Position numbers and translations under genes: made by a program
In this document: in pieces, positions 11,923 through 21,668 of the stretch
How positions within the stretch are numbered: position 1 is the stretch's first letter
How the letters are laid out: each line of letters opens with the position of its first letter
The notes under the pieces: generated by a model
Database searches by the model: none
What the model was told of the DNA's origin: nothing
What the model saw: only the letters and a program-made list of their open reading frames with translations
Assembly: GCF_012184415.1 (NCBI RefSeq)
Contig: NZ_VTOX01000004.1
Span: forward strand, 124,001 to 188,000
Source of the DNA: Ramlibacter lithotrophicus
GTDB lineage: Bacteria; Pseudomonadota; Gammaproteobacteria; Burkholderiales; Burkholderiaceae_C
Direction of reading: 5' to 3'
DNA: 64,000 nucleotides

Positions 11923-14409
11923 ATGCAGCGACGTGATTTCAACCTGGCGGTCGCCACCGGCGCGGCCGCGGCGCTGGGCGGATGCGGAGGTGGCGGGGAC
12001 GCCGCGGCACCGGCGGCGGGCGCACCGGCCGTCGATGCGAGCGGCAGCGCGCCGCCGCCGGCGGCTCCGACACCAGCCGCCGTGCCGGGCGGGGCGGTCG
12101 TGCCGCATTCGGCGCCGCTGGGCAACGGGTTCGTGATCGGGACGAACCTCGTCAGCATGGAAGGCGGCGTGATGGTGCGGCAGGGCGCGGGCACGCTGCC
12201 CAACGTGGACTTCACCGTGCCGCGCCGCGCCGACATCGACTGGCTGGCCGCCAACGGCTACCGCAGTTCGCGGCTGCCGATCCGCTGGGAACTGCTGCAG
12301 CCGATCCTGTTCGACACCAACGCGAACGCGGCCACCCGCGCGGTACTCGGCAATCCGGGCGACTTCCACCCCGGCTACGCGAACTACATCACGCAGGTGC
12401 TCGATTCGCACGCGGCCGCCGGCATCAAGTGCCTCATCGACGTGCACAACTACTGCCGGTACAAGGACTTCGTCTACCAGCCCGACGGCTCGGTCATCGG
12501 GCTGGCCAGGCCGTATCCGCTGGTGCATGCGTACACCACGGATCCCTCGCAGGTGCGCACGCGGATCATGTCGCTGGCGCCCGGGGCCACGCTGACGGTG
12601 GCGCACTACGTCGACTTCATGTCGCGCCTGGCGGCGCGGTGGAAGGGCCATCCGGGCCTGGGCGGCTACGGGATGATGAACGAGCCGTACTACATGCCCA
12701 AGCCGGGCCAGACCGTGGAAGCCTTCGAAGGCTGGGGCCAGGACCTCACGATCTGGCCGACCTACGCCAAGGCGGCGATCCGGGCGATCCGCGCCGTCGA
12801 TGCCGACACGCCGATCTACCTGGGCGGCAACGACTGGAATTCGGCGTGGACGCTGGGCACCAGCAACCCCGGCTGGCCGGTGGACGCTCCCAGGGTCATC
12901 TACGAGGTGCACGGCTACCTCGATTCGTTCAGCAGCGGCAACGGCGTCGACTGGGACCTGGAGGCCGCCAAGGGCTACCAGGCCGGCGTGGGCGCGGCGC
13001 CGATCGACGCCCAGACCGGCGTCAAGCGCCTGCAGCAGGGCGTGGCAGTGGCCCAGCCGCGCGCCCTGAAGCTGGCACTGACCGAGACCGGCATGCCGGC
13101 CGACGATCCGCGCTGGCAGCAGTCGTGGCTGAACCTGCTGGAGTACGCCCGCGCCAACGGCGTGGAGATCTACAGCTGGGCCGGCGGCAACCACTGGTCG
13201 TACCGCAACCGCCCGCTGCACCACGTGGTCGGCTGGCACCAGCACAAGACGCTGGAGCCGCAGCAGTCCGGGCCGATGAAGGCGGTGGCCGGTGTCGCCA
13301 AGGCCACCGTCTTCGACGACGGCGGCGGCTGGGCGCCTGCCGGCAGCAGCGTGACGATCACGGTGTACGCACGCGGCGCCCTGGCCGCACCGGCCACGAT
13401 CAACGTCGCCTCCAGCAACGGCGGCAGCTTCAGCAAGAGCACGCTCACGCTCCCGGCGGGCGCCAACGGCCAGGACAGCTACACGTTCACGCCGCCGCCC
13501 AACACCGTCGCCACGCTCACGTACGGCAGTTCGTCGGCGCCCAACGTGCCGCCGCCGCGCAAGGTGTTCTCGTTGGCCGATCCGGTGGCGTATGCGAGCA
13601 CGAACCTCGCGGATGCCGCGCTCGCGATCGTGGCGAAGTACGCCGCGTGCAAGTGGGGCATGGACGACGCGCACACCGACTTCGTGCAGGGCGTGCCGGC
13701 CGCGGAAGGACAGCCGGTGCGCGCGGTGGCCGACTCGGGCTACGGCTCCGGCGCCGGCAACGCCATGGAGATGCTCAACTGGTTCAACACGGACGGCGAC
13801 ATGAACACGTTCGCGCTGCCGGTCATGCGCACGCTGAACGGCCGCAAGTGCCTCGACGTCACGGCCTGGAACAGCTTCGGCCTGTGGTGCCGCAAGAGCT
13901 GGCGCGTGCCTGAAATGCAGCCGCGCGCGCGCAACGTCGTGCCGTACCACATCCACGAGCCCCACTTCGTGGTGGCCGCGGTCGCCGTGCCCGGCGCAAC
14001 GACCGGGCTCATCTTCCAGGCATCGAGCGGCGAGAACGCCTATGCGACGGAGCTCGGCATCTCCGCCGGCCGTCCGATGGCGCGCTGGATCGATTCAGCA
14101 GGCGAGTCCGTCGCGCTCACCGGCGCCGGCGCGCTCGCGCCCAACGTGCCCGCGGTGATCTCGTGCCTGTCCAGGCCGGGATCGCAGCAGTTGCGCGTGA
14201 ACTCCGCGACCCAGGGCAGCGGCAGCCGCACCTTCGTCGCGCACGAGTACGGCAACGACCAGATGCTGCTGGCCTCCGGCTTCCTGCAGTGGTTTCCCCG
14301 CGACGGGTTCGGCGGCTACCTGTTCTGCGTCATCACCGGCAAGGGGACGCCCACGGTGGCGGAACTGCAGGTGCTGGAACGGTACGTGGGGAGCATGGCG
14401 GGGATGTGA
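11923..14409 (+). CDS. Glycoside hydrolase family 5-like lipoprotein with C-terminal accessory domains
   Basis: 828 residues. The N-terminus MQRRDFNLAVATGAAAALGG is followed by Cys21: a Tat-like RRDFN motif with lipobox LGGC, so probably a Tat-exported lipoprotein. The catalytic domain shows RLPIRWELLQP, then the GH5-type acid/base in GMMNEPYY (Glu254) and a nucleophile candidate in LTETGMP (Glu388), as in endoglucanase-type enzymes. An Ig-like module (about 455-545) and a C-terminal LamG/concanavalin-like region follow. ATG 11923 is preferred over the upstream 11899 because it starts the signal peptide. It likely cleaves a beta-glucan or similar polysaccharide at the envelope; the substrate is unknown. 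Confidence 0.8.
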   Translation: MQRRDFNLAVATGAAAALGGCGGGGDAAAPAAGAPAVDASGSAPPPAAPTPAAVPGGAVVPHSAPLGNGFVIGTNLVSMEGGVMVRQGAGTLPNVDFTVPRRADIDWLAANGYRSSRLPIRWELLQPILFDTNANAATRAVLGNPGDFHPGYANYITQVLDSHAAAGIKCLIDVHNYCRYKDFVYQPDGSVIGLARPYPLVHAYTTDPSQVRTRIMSLAPGATLTVAHYVDFMSRLAARWKGHPGLGGYGMMNEPYYMPKPGQTVEAFEGWGQDLTIWPTYAKAAIRAIRAVDADTPIYLGGNDWNSAWTLGTSNPGWPVDAPRVIYEVHGYLDSFSSGNGVDWDLEAAKGYQAGVGAAPIDAQTGVKRLQQGVAVAQPRALKLALTETGMPADDPRWQQSWLNLLEYARANGVEIYSWAGGNHWSYRNRPLHHVVGWHQHKTLEPQQSGPMKAVAGVAKATVFDDGGGWAPAGSSVTITVYARGALAAPATINVASSNGGSFSKSTLTLPAGANGQDSYTFTPPPNTVATLTYGSSSAPNVPPPRKVFSLADPVAYASTNLADAALAIVAKYAACKWGMDDAHTDFVQGVPAAEGQPVRAVADSGYGSGAGNAMEMLNWFNTDGDMNTFALPVMRTLNGRKCLDVTAWNSFGLWCRKSWRVPEMQPRARNVVPYHIHEPHFVVAAVAVPGATTGLIFQASSGENAYATELGISAGRPMARWIDSAGESVALTGAGALAPNVPAVISCLSRPGSQQLRVNSATQGSGSRTFVAHEYGNDQMLLASGFLQWFPRDGFGGYLFCVITGKGTPTVAELQVLERYVGSMAGM

Positions 14410-14513
14410 ACCGAGGCGGTGCACCAGCAGTTCGCCCAGTCTGAACGTCTGCATCAATGCATGGGAAGCGCTGCGCAGCGCAGGAACCCCGCGGGCGTCG
14501 ACTCCACGCCAAG

Positions 14514-16892
14514 CTACTTGGGCAACTGGCCGTCGATATGCATCTCGAGCGGCAGCGGAGCGTTGCTGGCTGGGTCATCCACGATCGCCTGGAACCGTGG
14601 ATCGGAAAAGAGGGAAGCGAGCGCGAGATTCGTCTTCTGCTCGTGAACCCAGAACCCTGGCAGCCGCACTTGGCGCGCGAAATCCGCGATCGCGGCGTCC
14701 TTGTCGCCAAGGAGCGCGTGCAGATCCAACGCGCTGCGCCGCACGTATTCCTTCTCGTCCCTCTCGGGCGTCCGCTCGGCGATGGCCAGGGCTCGCCGAT
14801 GCGCGGCGAAGGCCGCATCGCGATCGCCCAATACGGCGTACATGAGTGCCTTTTCGAGCCACAACGATGATCTGTCCGGAAGCTCTGCCGAACGCGGCTC
14901 GACTTCCGCGAGCAGTTGCTTTGCGAGGCGATGAGCCTTTGCCAGATCGCCGGCTGCTTTCGAGGCGACCGCGAGCATGCTCAGCTTTTCGATCCGGCCT
15001 GAGACCGACCTCGATGGATCGAAATCGGCCGAGTCCTGTTCGAGCAGCCGCAGCGCTGTCGCGAAGTCGCCCTCCAACGCCGCGCGTCGGGTCTCCATCC
15101 AGCGGACTCCGGTCAGGCGCCGTTCGGCGCCTTCGGGTTGGCGCGCCAGCCACTGCTCGTAAGCGTCCCACCGACCGGTTCGCCAGTACTCGACCAAGGC
15201 GTAGCCGCTTTCGAGGACCGGATCACCTGGTCGCAACTCCACCAACCGGCGGCGATACGCCTGGCCTTTTTCATACTGGCGGTACTCGGCGTAGGTCCTG
15301 GCGAGAGCCCACAAGACCAGCGCATTGCGGCTGTCGAAAGCGATCGCGCGATCCAGCAGTTTCACCGTCTCGGCGCCATGGCCTCGGTCCCGCTCGACGA
15401 ACGCCAGCCCGTACAGGGCGTCGGCGTTGTTCGGTGCGATTGCGAGCACGGCCTTGTATGCGCGGGTTGCGCGCTCATGGTCATGAAACACCCGAAAGGC
15501 CACATAGCCTTCTTCCAGCTTCACCAGCGGCTCTGTCGGAGCGAGTGCCAGCGCGCGGCCGACCGCGTAGTGCGCGAGTTCACGGCGTGCTTCGCTCCAG
15601 TCGATGCCGTTCGAATATGCCCTCGCGTGCTCCGCTCCCAACCGGGCCCAGGCGAGCGCAAACGACGGATCGATCGACACGGCGCGCTGCAGGAGGTCGA
15701 GCCGCTCGGGATGCCCCGACACTGGCCGCAGCCCCCAGGCGGCCGCCAGCAGCGCCTGATGGCGCAGATAGAGGTCGTATGCCTCGGCGCTCCGGGTCGG
15801 CATCCGTGCGAGGCGCTCCCGTTCCTGCCCGCTCAACGATACCTGCAGGGCTCCCGCTATATCGGCGGCGAGTTCGCTCTGGACGGCAAAGATGTCCTTC
15901 AGCTCGCGGTCGTACCGGCGCGCCCACAAGTGGCGGTCGGCGCGTGCATCTATGAGCTGCGCCGTCACGCGGATGATGTTGCCGGCGCGACGGACGCTGC
16001 CTTCCACCAGGGCCGCGACGCCGAGTTCGCTTGCGATCTGGCGCATGCTCCTTGTGCGGCCCCGGTACTCCAGCACCGAAGTGCGCGACACCACCTTCAG
16101 GTCGCGCAGCATCGCCAGCTGCGTGAGCAGATCTTCGTGCACACCGTCCGCGAAATACGCCGCGTCCTTGTCGTCGCTGAGATTGGTAAACGGGAGCACG
16201 GCGAGCGTGCGATCCGGGGAGCTCCGAGCGGAGCGCCACTGCCACCACGCGAGACTCGAAGCGGCGACCATGGCGGCGGCCCCCGCGGCCACCAGCTTGC
16301 GTCGCTGCGCGCTGAAGTGCGACTGCAGGCGCCGTGCCAGTTTCGCGCGGCCGACAACGTGCACGTGCCACACGCGCACCGGCGTGGCGATGTTCTTGAA
16401 AGTTCGCTCCCCGGCAAAGGTCGCTCCCAACGCCAGCTTGCCCTTGACGATGTCATGCACCGCCTGGCTGATGCAGATGCCGCCCGGCGGCGCGGCAGTT
16501 TCCAGCCGCGCCGCGACGTTGACGCCGTCGCCTGCGAGTTGCCCGGACTCGAGACGGAACACGTCGCCCAGGTGCACGCCTATACGATGCTGCAGCGATG
16601 GGTGCCCGTTCGCTTGCGGGTCGCGGTGGGCAAACAGGTCTTGCACTTCCAGCGCAAATGCGACCGCGTCGGCGGCGCTGGTGAAGGCGAGCATCATTCC
16701 GTCACCCATGGTGTTCAGACAACGCCCGCCGTGCTTTGCACAACAGCGGCGCATCTCCTCGAAGTCCAACTGCACGAGCCGAATGGTGTCGGACTCGTCT
16801 TGCTGCATCCTCGCCGAATAGCCCACCACATCGGTGAACACCACCGCCATCAGCGTGGGCGCACCGGTAAGCGAAGAGGTCTCACGGTTCAT
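14514..16892 (-). CDS. Class III adenylate/guanylate cyclase with TolB-N-like and TPR domains
   Basis: 792 residues. The cyclase homology domain (about 1-190) has metal-binding Asp in VVFTDVVGYS and NTMGDGMML and the catalytic DGVNVAARLE, so it looks active. A membrane segment follows (about 205-225), then the TolB-N/FlgO-like domain typical of these cyclases (LAVLPFTNLSDDKD, ADGVHEDLLTQLA, VEGSVRRAGNIIRVTAQLID), then TPR helices to the end. ATG 16892 has GGAG about 9 nt upstream; longer in-frame starts add non-conserved sequence. It is divergent from the MBL gene. Nucleotide specificity is not settled by eye. Confidence 0.85.
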   Translation of the reverse strand: MNRETSSLTGAPTLMAVVFTDVVGYSARMQQDESDTIRLVQLDFEEMRRCCAKHGGRCLNTMGDGMMLAFTSAADAVAFALEVQDLFAHRDPQANGHPSLQHRIGVHLGDVFRLESGQLAGDGVNVAARLETAAPPGGICISQAVHDIVKGKLALGATFAGERTFKNIATPVRVWHVHVVGRAKLARRLQSHFSAQRRKLVAAGAAAMVAASSLAWWQWRSARSSPDRTLAVLPFTNLSDDKDAAYFADGVHEDLLTQLAMLRDLKVVSRTSVLEYRGRTRSMRQIASELGVAALVEGSVRRAGNIIRVTAQLIDARADRHLWARRYDRELKDIFAVQSELAADIAGALQVSLSGQERERLARMPTRSAEAYDLYLRHQALLAAAWGLRPVSGHPERLDLLQRAVSIDPSFALAWARLGAEHARAYSNGIDWSEARRELAHYAVGRALALAPTEPLVKLEEGYVAFRVFHDHERATRAYKAVLAIAPNNADALYGLAFVERDRGHGAETVKLLDRAIAFDSRNALVLWALARTYAEYRQYEKGQAYRRRLVELRPGDPVLESGYALVEYWRTGRWDAYEQWLARQPEGAERRLTGVRWMETRRAALEGDFATALRLLEQDSADFDPSRSVSGRIEKLSMLAVASKAAGDLAKAHRLAKQLLAEVEPRSAELPDRSSLWLEKALMYAVLGDRDAAFAAHRRALAIAERTPERDEKEYVRRSALDLHALLGDKDAAIADFARQVRLPGFWVHEQKTNLALASLFSDPRFQAIVDDPASNAPLPLEMHIDGQLPK

Positions 16893-17178
16893 GGCGGGCT
16901 CCACGCGGTTTGGGCGCATGTTTGCGCTTGGATTGGCTGGCGCGCATTGATGCCGGTCAAGAGCGGGCACACGCGCCATGGGCCGCCGCACCCACTTTCG
17001 TGCGGTCCCGATCTGGCAACGGTCAGTTCCTGGCCTACCAGGTGGCCGCAGAGCCCCCGGCACGATTCGTGGCGCGGACGCGAAATTGATCCCGCGCATG
17101 GAAATCATGCTTTCGCTTTTCTAGAGTTGACCGCTGGCTTGCGAACCTGCTGCCAGCCACTCACCTGGAGGTGACACC

Positions 17179-18309
17179 ATGTCCACGTACCTCGGCACCA
17201 TGCGGCGGCGCACCTTGCTTGCGAGCGCGGCGGGATTCGGCCTGGCCGGCGGGTTGTTCACCGGCCTGCGCGTTGCCAGCGCCCAACCCGTGTCCGGCAC
17301 CGTCCCGGTCGTCGACCGGCTTGCCGTGCGCGTGGTCACGGACTCCTACCAGCATGCGCTGCAACCCGCCAGCCGGACGGGCGACGTGACAGTGACGCCG
17401 GCGATGTTCGGCCTCGCGCCCGACCAGCCGCCGCGCACCCTCAAAAGCGAGTGGGCGCTGGCGCTGCACCTGGAGTCTGCACGCGGCACAGAGGTGCGGC
17501 AGGTGATGATGGACTTCGGCTGGACCGCCGAGACGCTGAACAACAACCTCGAGCTGCTGAAGATCGACCCGGCGCGGCTCGACGCGATGCTGCTCACGCA
17601 TGGCCATTACGACCACTTCGGCGGCCTCACCGGATTCCTGGCGGCACACCGCGCGAAGCTCAAACCCGACTTGCCGCTGGTGCTCGGTGGCGAAGAATGC
17701 TTCTGCACGCGCGAGGTCGGCCCCGAGCCGATGAAGCTGTCCTTCGGCGCCCTCGACCGGCAGGCGATTCTCGACGCCAAACTGCAAGTCCTGTTCGCCG
17801 AGCGTGCCTCCCTGCTGGCCGGGCACGGCTTCACCACCGGCGTCATCCCGCTCGTGTCGAAGGAGGCGCCGCTGCCCGCGTCGCGCATGCGGGTCGGGCT
17901 GCAGCCGAACGGCATGGGCTGCGCCCCGGAAGGACTGCCGCCCGCGAAGCGCACCGTCACCATGGTCGGCGACGACTTCCAGCACGAGCAGGCCACCTGC
18001 TATCACGTCAAGGACAAGGGCCTGGTCGTCATGACCTCGTGCGGGCACCGCGGGATCGTGAACTCCGTGCGCGCCGCCATGAAGGTCTCCGGCGTCGACC
18101 GCGTCCACGCCGTGCTGGGCGGGTTCCACCTGATGCCGGCGTCCGACGACGCCGTGCGTTCCACGATCGCCGAGCTGAAGGCGCTCGACGTGGCCTGGCT
18201 GATCCCGATGCACTGCACAGGCAGCCGCTTCTACGACCTCGCGCGCCAGGAGATGCCTTCACGGGTGTTGCTCAGTTCGACGGGGACGCGGTTTACGTTC
18301 GGGGCGTGA
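17179..18309 (+). CDS. Tat-exported metallo-beta-lactamase-fold hydrolase
   Basis: 376 residues. A twin-arginine-type leader (MRRRTLLASAAGFGLAGG, with VASAQ as likely cleavage site) precedes an MBL domain with the metal motif THGHYDHFGG (His141, His143, Asp145, His146). Later candidate ligands are in SCGHRG and MHCTGS. The overall form resembles the MBL proteins annotated as dihydropterin-aminobenzene phosphate synthase-like, but the substrate is not predictable. A good RBS (GGAGG) precedes ATG 17179. It is divergent from the cyclase gene across a 286-bp intergenic region. Confidence 0.82.
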   Translation: MSTYLGTMRRRTLLASAAGFGLAGGLFTGLRVASAQPVSGTVPVVDRLAVRVVTDSYQHALQPASRTGDVTVTPAMFGLAPDQPPRTLKSEWALALHLESARGTEVRQVMMDFGWTAETLNNNLELLKIDPARLDAMLLTHGHYDHFGGLTGFLAAHRAKLKPDLPLVLGGEECFCTREVGPEPMKLSFGALDRQAILDAKLQVLFAERASLLAGHGFTTGVIPLVSKEAPLPASRMRVGLQPNGMGCAPEGLPPAKRTVTMVGDDFQHEQATCYHVKDKGLVVMTSCGHRGIVNSVRAAMKVSGVDRVHAVLGGFHLMPASDDAVRSTIAELKALDVAWLIPMHCTGSRFYDLARQEMPSRVLLSSTGTRFTFGA

Positions 18310-18468
18310 GGGCGGCTCCGCCAGACCGCGCGTTCCTGGCGTTGCTCGCCGGGGCACTCTAAGGCACCGCGCGCTCATCTGCCGTCTTACGTCCCGCTGC
18401 GCCCGCTGGATTTTCGAAGGCGGCGGGCCGCTGATGCGCGCTCTGGGAGTAGATACACTCTGCTGCTC

Positions 18469-19302
18469 ATGGACTGGACTCGTGCCGAAGTAGAAGCGAT
18501 CGTTGCTGACTATCTGCAGATGCTTGCTCTGGAGCTTTCGGGCCAGGCTTACAACAAGGCCGCACATCGGGAACGACTGGGCGCGCTGCTTAAAAATCGG
18601 TCCAACGGGTCGATCGAGTTCAAGCACTGCAACATAAGCGCCGCATTGCTCGCCCTCGGCTTCCCGTACGTAGCTGGGTATAAGCCTCGAAGCAATTACC
18701 AGAGCCTCCTTCTTGAGGTGCTCGAACAGCAACTGAAGTCAAATCCACTCGTTGATCACGCCGCACTCGCAGCCGTACAACTGCCTGCCGTGGCACCACC
18801 GATGATCGACTTCTCACGCGTGCGCGACCAGGCGCCGCAGTTACAGCCGCGCACGGGCGAGCCGTCTGCCCCGATGGTGTTCAAGGCTGTGAAGAGGGAC
18901 TACCTTGAGCGCGAGGCTCTGAACCAATCACTTGGGCTGGCTGGCGAGAAGTTCGTCGTCGAGTACGAGCACTGGCGGTTGGTCAAGCTCGGGCACCAGA
19001 AACTCGCCGACAGCGTACAGCACATCTCTCAATCGCGCGGAGATGGGCTCGGTTTCGACATCCTCTCGTATGAGCAGGACGGACGCGAACGCTTCATCGA
19101 AGTGAAGACGACGAGTTTTGGGCGTGAGACGCCGTTCTTCGTGAGTCGAGGGGAACTGGCACTTTCAAAGCAGGCGGAAGATCAGTTTCATCTTTATCGC
19201 CTCTTCGAATTTCGCAAGGCGCCAAGGCTCTTCGAGCTAAGCGGCCCACTTGAGCGACATTGCTTGCTCGACCCGATTACTTATAGAGCCACCTTCTCTT
19301 AG
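18469..19302 (+). CDS. DUF3883 nuclease-like protein (low GC, possibly acquired)
   Basis: 277 residues. The C-terminal third matches the DUF3883 pattern: GLAGEKFVVEYEHWRL, then GLGFDILSYEQ and RFIEVKTTS. Asp197, Glu211 and Lys213 form a PD-(D/E)xK-like motif, suggesting a nuclease fold related to restriction enzymes. The N-terminal half is helical and unrecognised. GC is about 53-57% in sampled lines against about 70% around it, a sign of transfer. TACACT at 18454-18459 would place transcription start only 2-3 nt before the ATG, and no Shine-Dalgarno is seen, so it may be leaderless. A defence role is inference. Confidence 0.72.
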   Translation: MDWTRAEVEAIVADYLQMLALELSGQAYNKAAHRERLGALLKNRSNGSIEFKHCNISAALLALGFPYVAGYKPRSNYQSLLLEVLEQQLKSNPLVDHAALAAVQLPAVAPPMIDFSRVRDQAPQLQPRTGEPSAPMVFKAVKRDYLEREALNQSLGLAGEKFVVEYEHWRLVKLGHQKLADSVQHISQSRGDGLGFDILSYEQDGRERFIEVKTTSFGRETPFFVSRGELALSKQAEDQFHLYRLFEFRKAPRLFELSGPLERHCLLDPITYRATFS

Positions 19303-19364
19303 TCCGAGCAGCTGGCGAGGATCGCGACCGGTGGCCTCCCACTCACACGCCGAGAACCACTCCT

Positions 19365-20303
19365 TTGCCCCCCGCCCCCTACAACCTCGCCCGCTTCGAC
19401 TTCGTCTCCGTGCGCCTGGCCGTCGCGTGCGCGCAGACGGGCAGCCTCACGGCCGCGGCGCGCGACTGCAACATCGTGCTGGCGGCGGCCAGCCGGCGCA
19501 TCCGTGAGCTCGAATCCGCTCTTGGTGACACGCTGTTCGAGCGGCACTCGCGCGGGCTGGTGCCGACGCCGGCGGGTCGCGCCTTCGTGCGGCATGGGCT
19601 GGTGCTGCTGCGCGAGATGGACGACCTGGTCGCGGAGCTGGCCGACATCCGGCAGGGCGTCGCGCGGCACGTCCGCCTGTGCGCCAGCACGGCGGCCATC
19701 AACCAGTTCCTGCCGCCGCTGCTGGCGCGCTACGCCGAGCTGCATGCCGACGTCCGGGTCGACGTCGAGGAGCAGGTATCCGAGCTGGTGATCGTCGCCT
19801 TGCGCGAGGGCCGCGCCGACATCGGCGCCTTCGTGGCCGGGCCCGACACGCAGGACCTGCAGGTGACGGACTTCCGCACCGACGAACTGGTGCTGATCCT
19901 GCCCCGGCGCCACGCGCTGGCCGGGCGCACGCCGATCGCCTTCGTGGAGACGCTCGACGAGCAGTGGATCAGCCTCACTTCCGGCGCGGCCTTGCTGCAG
20001 CAGCAGCACCAGGCGGCGTTGGCCGCGGGGCGCAAGCTCAAGTTGCGGATGCAGGTGCGCAGCTTCGACGCGGTGGGCCACATGGTGGCGTCGGGGCTCG
20101 GCATCGCGGTGCTGCCGAAGCAGGCGTGCCTGCCGATCATTCGCGCGATGCAGCTTGCGTGGCGGCCGCTGTCGGATGCCTGGGCCAGGCGGCAGTTGCA
20201 GATCGCCATCCGCCCCGACGCCGACGCGGCGATCGTCGCCCTGCGCGACTTCCTGTGCGCCCCTTCGCAAAAAGCGAAGACTGCCTCGCCCAGGCGCAAA
20301 TAG
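19365..20303 (+). CDS. LysR-family transcriptional regulator
   Basis: 312 residues from a TTG at 19365. The N-terminal winged helix reads VACAQTGSLTAAARDCNIVL, then SRRIRELESALGDTLFERHSRG and PTPAGRAF. The effector domain continues with the LTTR substrate-binding fold (FLPPLLARYAELHADVRVDV, LREGRADIGAFVAG). It precedes, in the same direction, a CoA-transferase, an HMG-CoA-lyase-like gene and a Bug receptor, so it probably regulates that catabolic set. The exact start is uncertain, with no strong RBS. Confidence 0.85.
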   Translation: MPPAPYNLARFDFVSVRLAVACAQTGSLTAAARDCNIVLAAASRRIRELESALGDTLFERHSRGLVPTPAGRAFVRHGLVLLREMDDLVAELADIRQGVARHVRLCASTAAINQFLPPLLARYAELHADVRVDVEEQVSELVIVALREGRADIGAFVAGPDTQDLQVTDFRTDELVLILPRRHALAGRTPIAFVETLDEQWISLTSGAALLQQQHQAALAAGRKLKLRMQVRSFDAVGHMVASGLGIAVLPKQACLPIIRAMQLAWRPLSDAWARRQLQIAIRPDADAAIVALRDFLCAPSQKAKTASPRRK

Positions 20304-20429
20304 ACAGGCGCGGCCGGCCTCGGCAGACTGGCCGGCCATGACAAGCCGGTGCGCCGGTGCGCGCGCCCGGCGTCGGCAATGGCCGCCGCCCTGGACGCCG
20401 CGGCAGCGCCCGGCACCGACCTTCCAGCA

Positions 20430-21668
20430 ATGCAAGACGACTCCATCAATCCTGGCCAGGCCGTGCCGCCCGGCGCCCTCTCCGGGCTCAAGGTGCTCGA
20501 ACTGGGGCAGCTCATCGCCGGGCCGTTCGCGGCCAAGACGCTGGCCGACTTCGGCGCCGAGGTGATCAAGATCGAGCCGCCCGGCGCGGGCGATCCGCTG
20601 CGCAAGTGGCGGATGCTCAAGGACGGCACCTCCGTCTGGTGGCAGGTGCAGTCGCGCAACAAGCGCTCGCTGGCCGTCGACCTGCGCCAGGCGCAGGGGC
20701 AGGACATCGTGCGCCGGCTCGCCACCGAGGCGGACGTGCTGATCGAGAACTTCCGCCCCGGCGCGATGGAGGGCTGGGGCCTGGCCCCGGACGACCTGCT
20801 GAAAGCCAATCCGCGGCTCGTCGTGCTGCGCATCAGCGGCTACGGCCAGACCGGCCCGTACCGCAACCGGCCCGGCTTCGGCGTCGTGGCCGAGGCGATG
20901 GGCGGCCTGCGCCACCTCACCGCCGAACCCGGCCGAGTGCCGGTGCGCGTGGGCGTGAGCATCGGCGACACGCTGGCGGCGCTGCACGGCGTCATCGGCA
21001 TCCTGGTGGCGCTGCAGCATCGCAACGCGACCGGGCAGGGTCAGGTGATCGACGTCGCGCTCTACGAGGCGGTGTTCAACTGCATGGAGAGCCTGCTGCC
21101 CGAATACAGCGCGTTCGGCGCCGTGCGCGAGCCGGCCGGCAGCGCTTTGCCGGGGATCGCGCCGACCAATGCCTATCGCTGCAGCGACGGCGGCTATGCG
21201 CTGGTCGCCGGCAACGGCGACAGCATCTTCCGCCGACTGATGGTCCTGGTCGGCCGTCCCGACCTGGCCGAAGATCCCGCGCTGGGCGACAACGCGGGGC
21301 GGGTGGCGCGAGTCGAGGAACTGGACCGCGTGATCGGCGAATGGACCGCCACGCGCACGGTGGACGAGGTGCTGACTGCCCTCGATTCGGCCTCGGTGCC
21401 GGCGGGCCGCATTTACACCATCGCCGACATCGCCGCCGATCCGCACTACGCGGCACGCGGCATGTTGCAGGAGGTGCGGATGGCGGACGGCAGCACCGTC
21501 GCCGTGCCTGGCATCGTGCCCAAGCTGTCGCTTACGCCGGGCAGCCATCGTCGCAACGCGCCGGCGCTGGGCGGCGACTCGGACGCCGTGTTGCGCGAGA
21601 TCGGCCTCACGCCGCAGCAGATCCAGGCCCTGAAGGACAAGGGCATCGTCGCCGGAGCCAGCGCATGA
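20430..21668 (+). CDS. CaiB/BaiF (family III) CoA-transferase
   Basis: About 412 residues. It moves CoA between an acyl-CoA and a carboxylic acid. Typical motifs are LSGLKVLELGQLIAGPF, AKTLADFGAEVIKIE, the RNKRSLAVDLR block, NFRPGAMEGWGL and a later GNGDSIFRRLM. The frame is open from 20349 (GTG), and ATG 20379 or ATG 20430 are alternatives; 20430 lies closest to the conserved N-terminus but has a weak RBS. Its stop overlaps the lyase ATG (ATGA at 21665-21668), so the two are coupled. It probably activates the acid cleaved by the lyase. Confidence 0.88.
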   Translation: MQDDSINPGQAVPPGALSGLKVLELGQLIAGPFAAKTLADFGAEVIKIEPPGAGDPLRKWRMLKDGTSVWWQVQSRNKRSLAVDLRQAQGQDIVRRLATEADVLIENFRPGAMEGWGLAPDDLLKANPRLVVLRISGYGQTGPYRNRPGFGVVAEAMGGLRHLTAEPGRVPVRVGVSIGDTLAALHGVIGILVALQHRNATGQGQVIDVALYEAVFNCMESLLPEYSAFGAVREPAGSALPGIAPTNAYRCSDGGYALVAGNGDSIFRRLMVLVGRPDLAEDPALGDNAGRVARVEELDRVIGEWTATRTVDEVLTALDSASVPAGRIYTIADIAADPHYAARGMLQEVRMADGSTVAVPGIVPKLSLTPGSHRRNAPALGGDSDAVLREIGLTPQQIQALKDKGIVAGASA

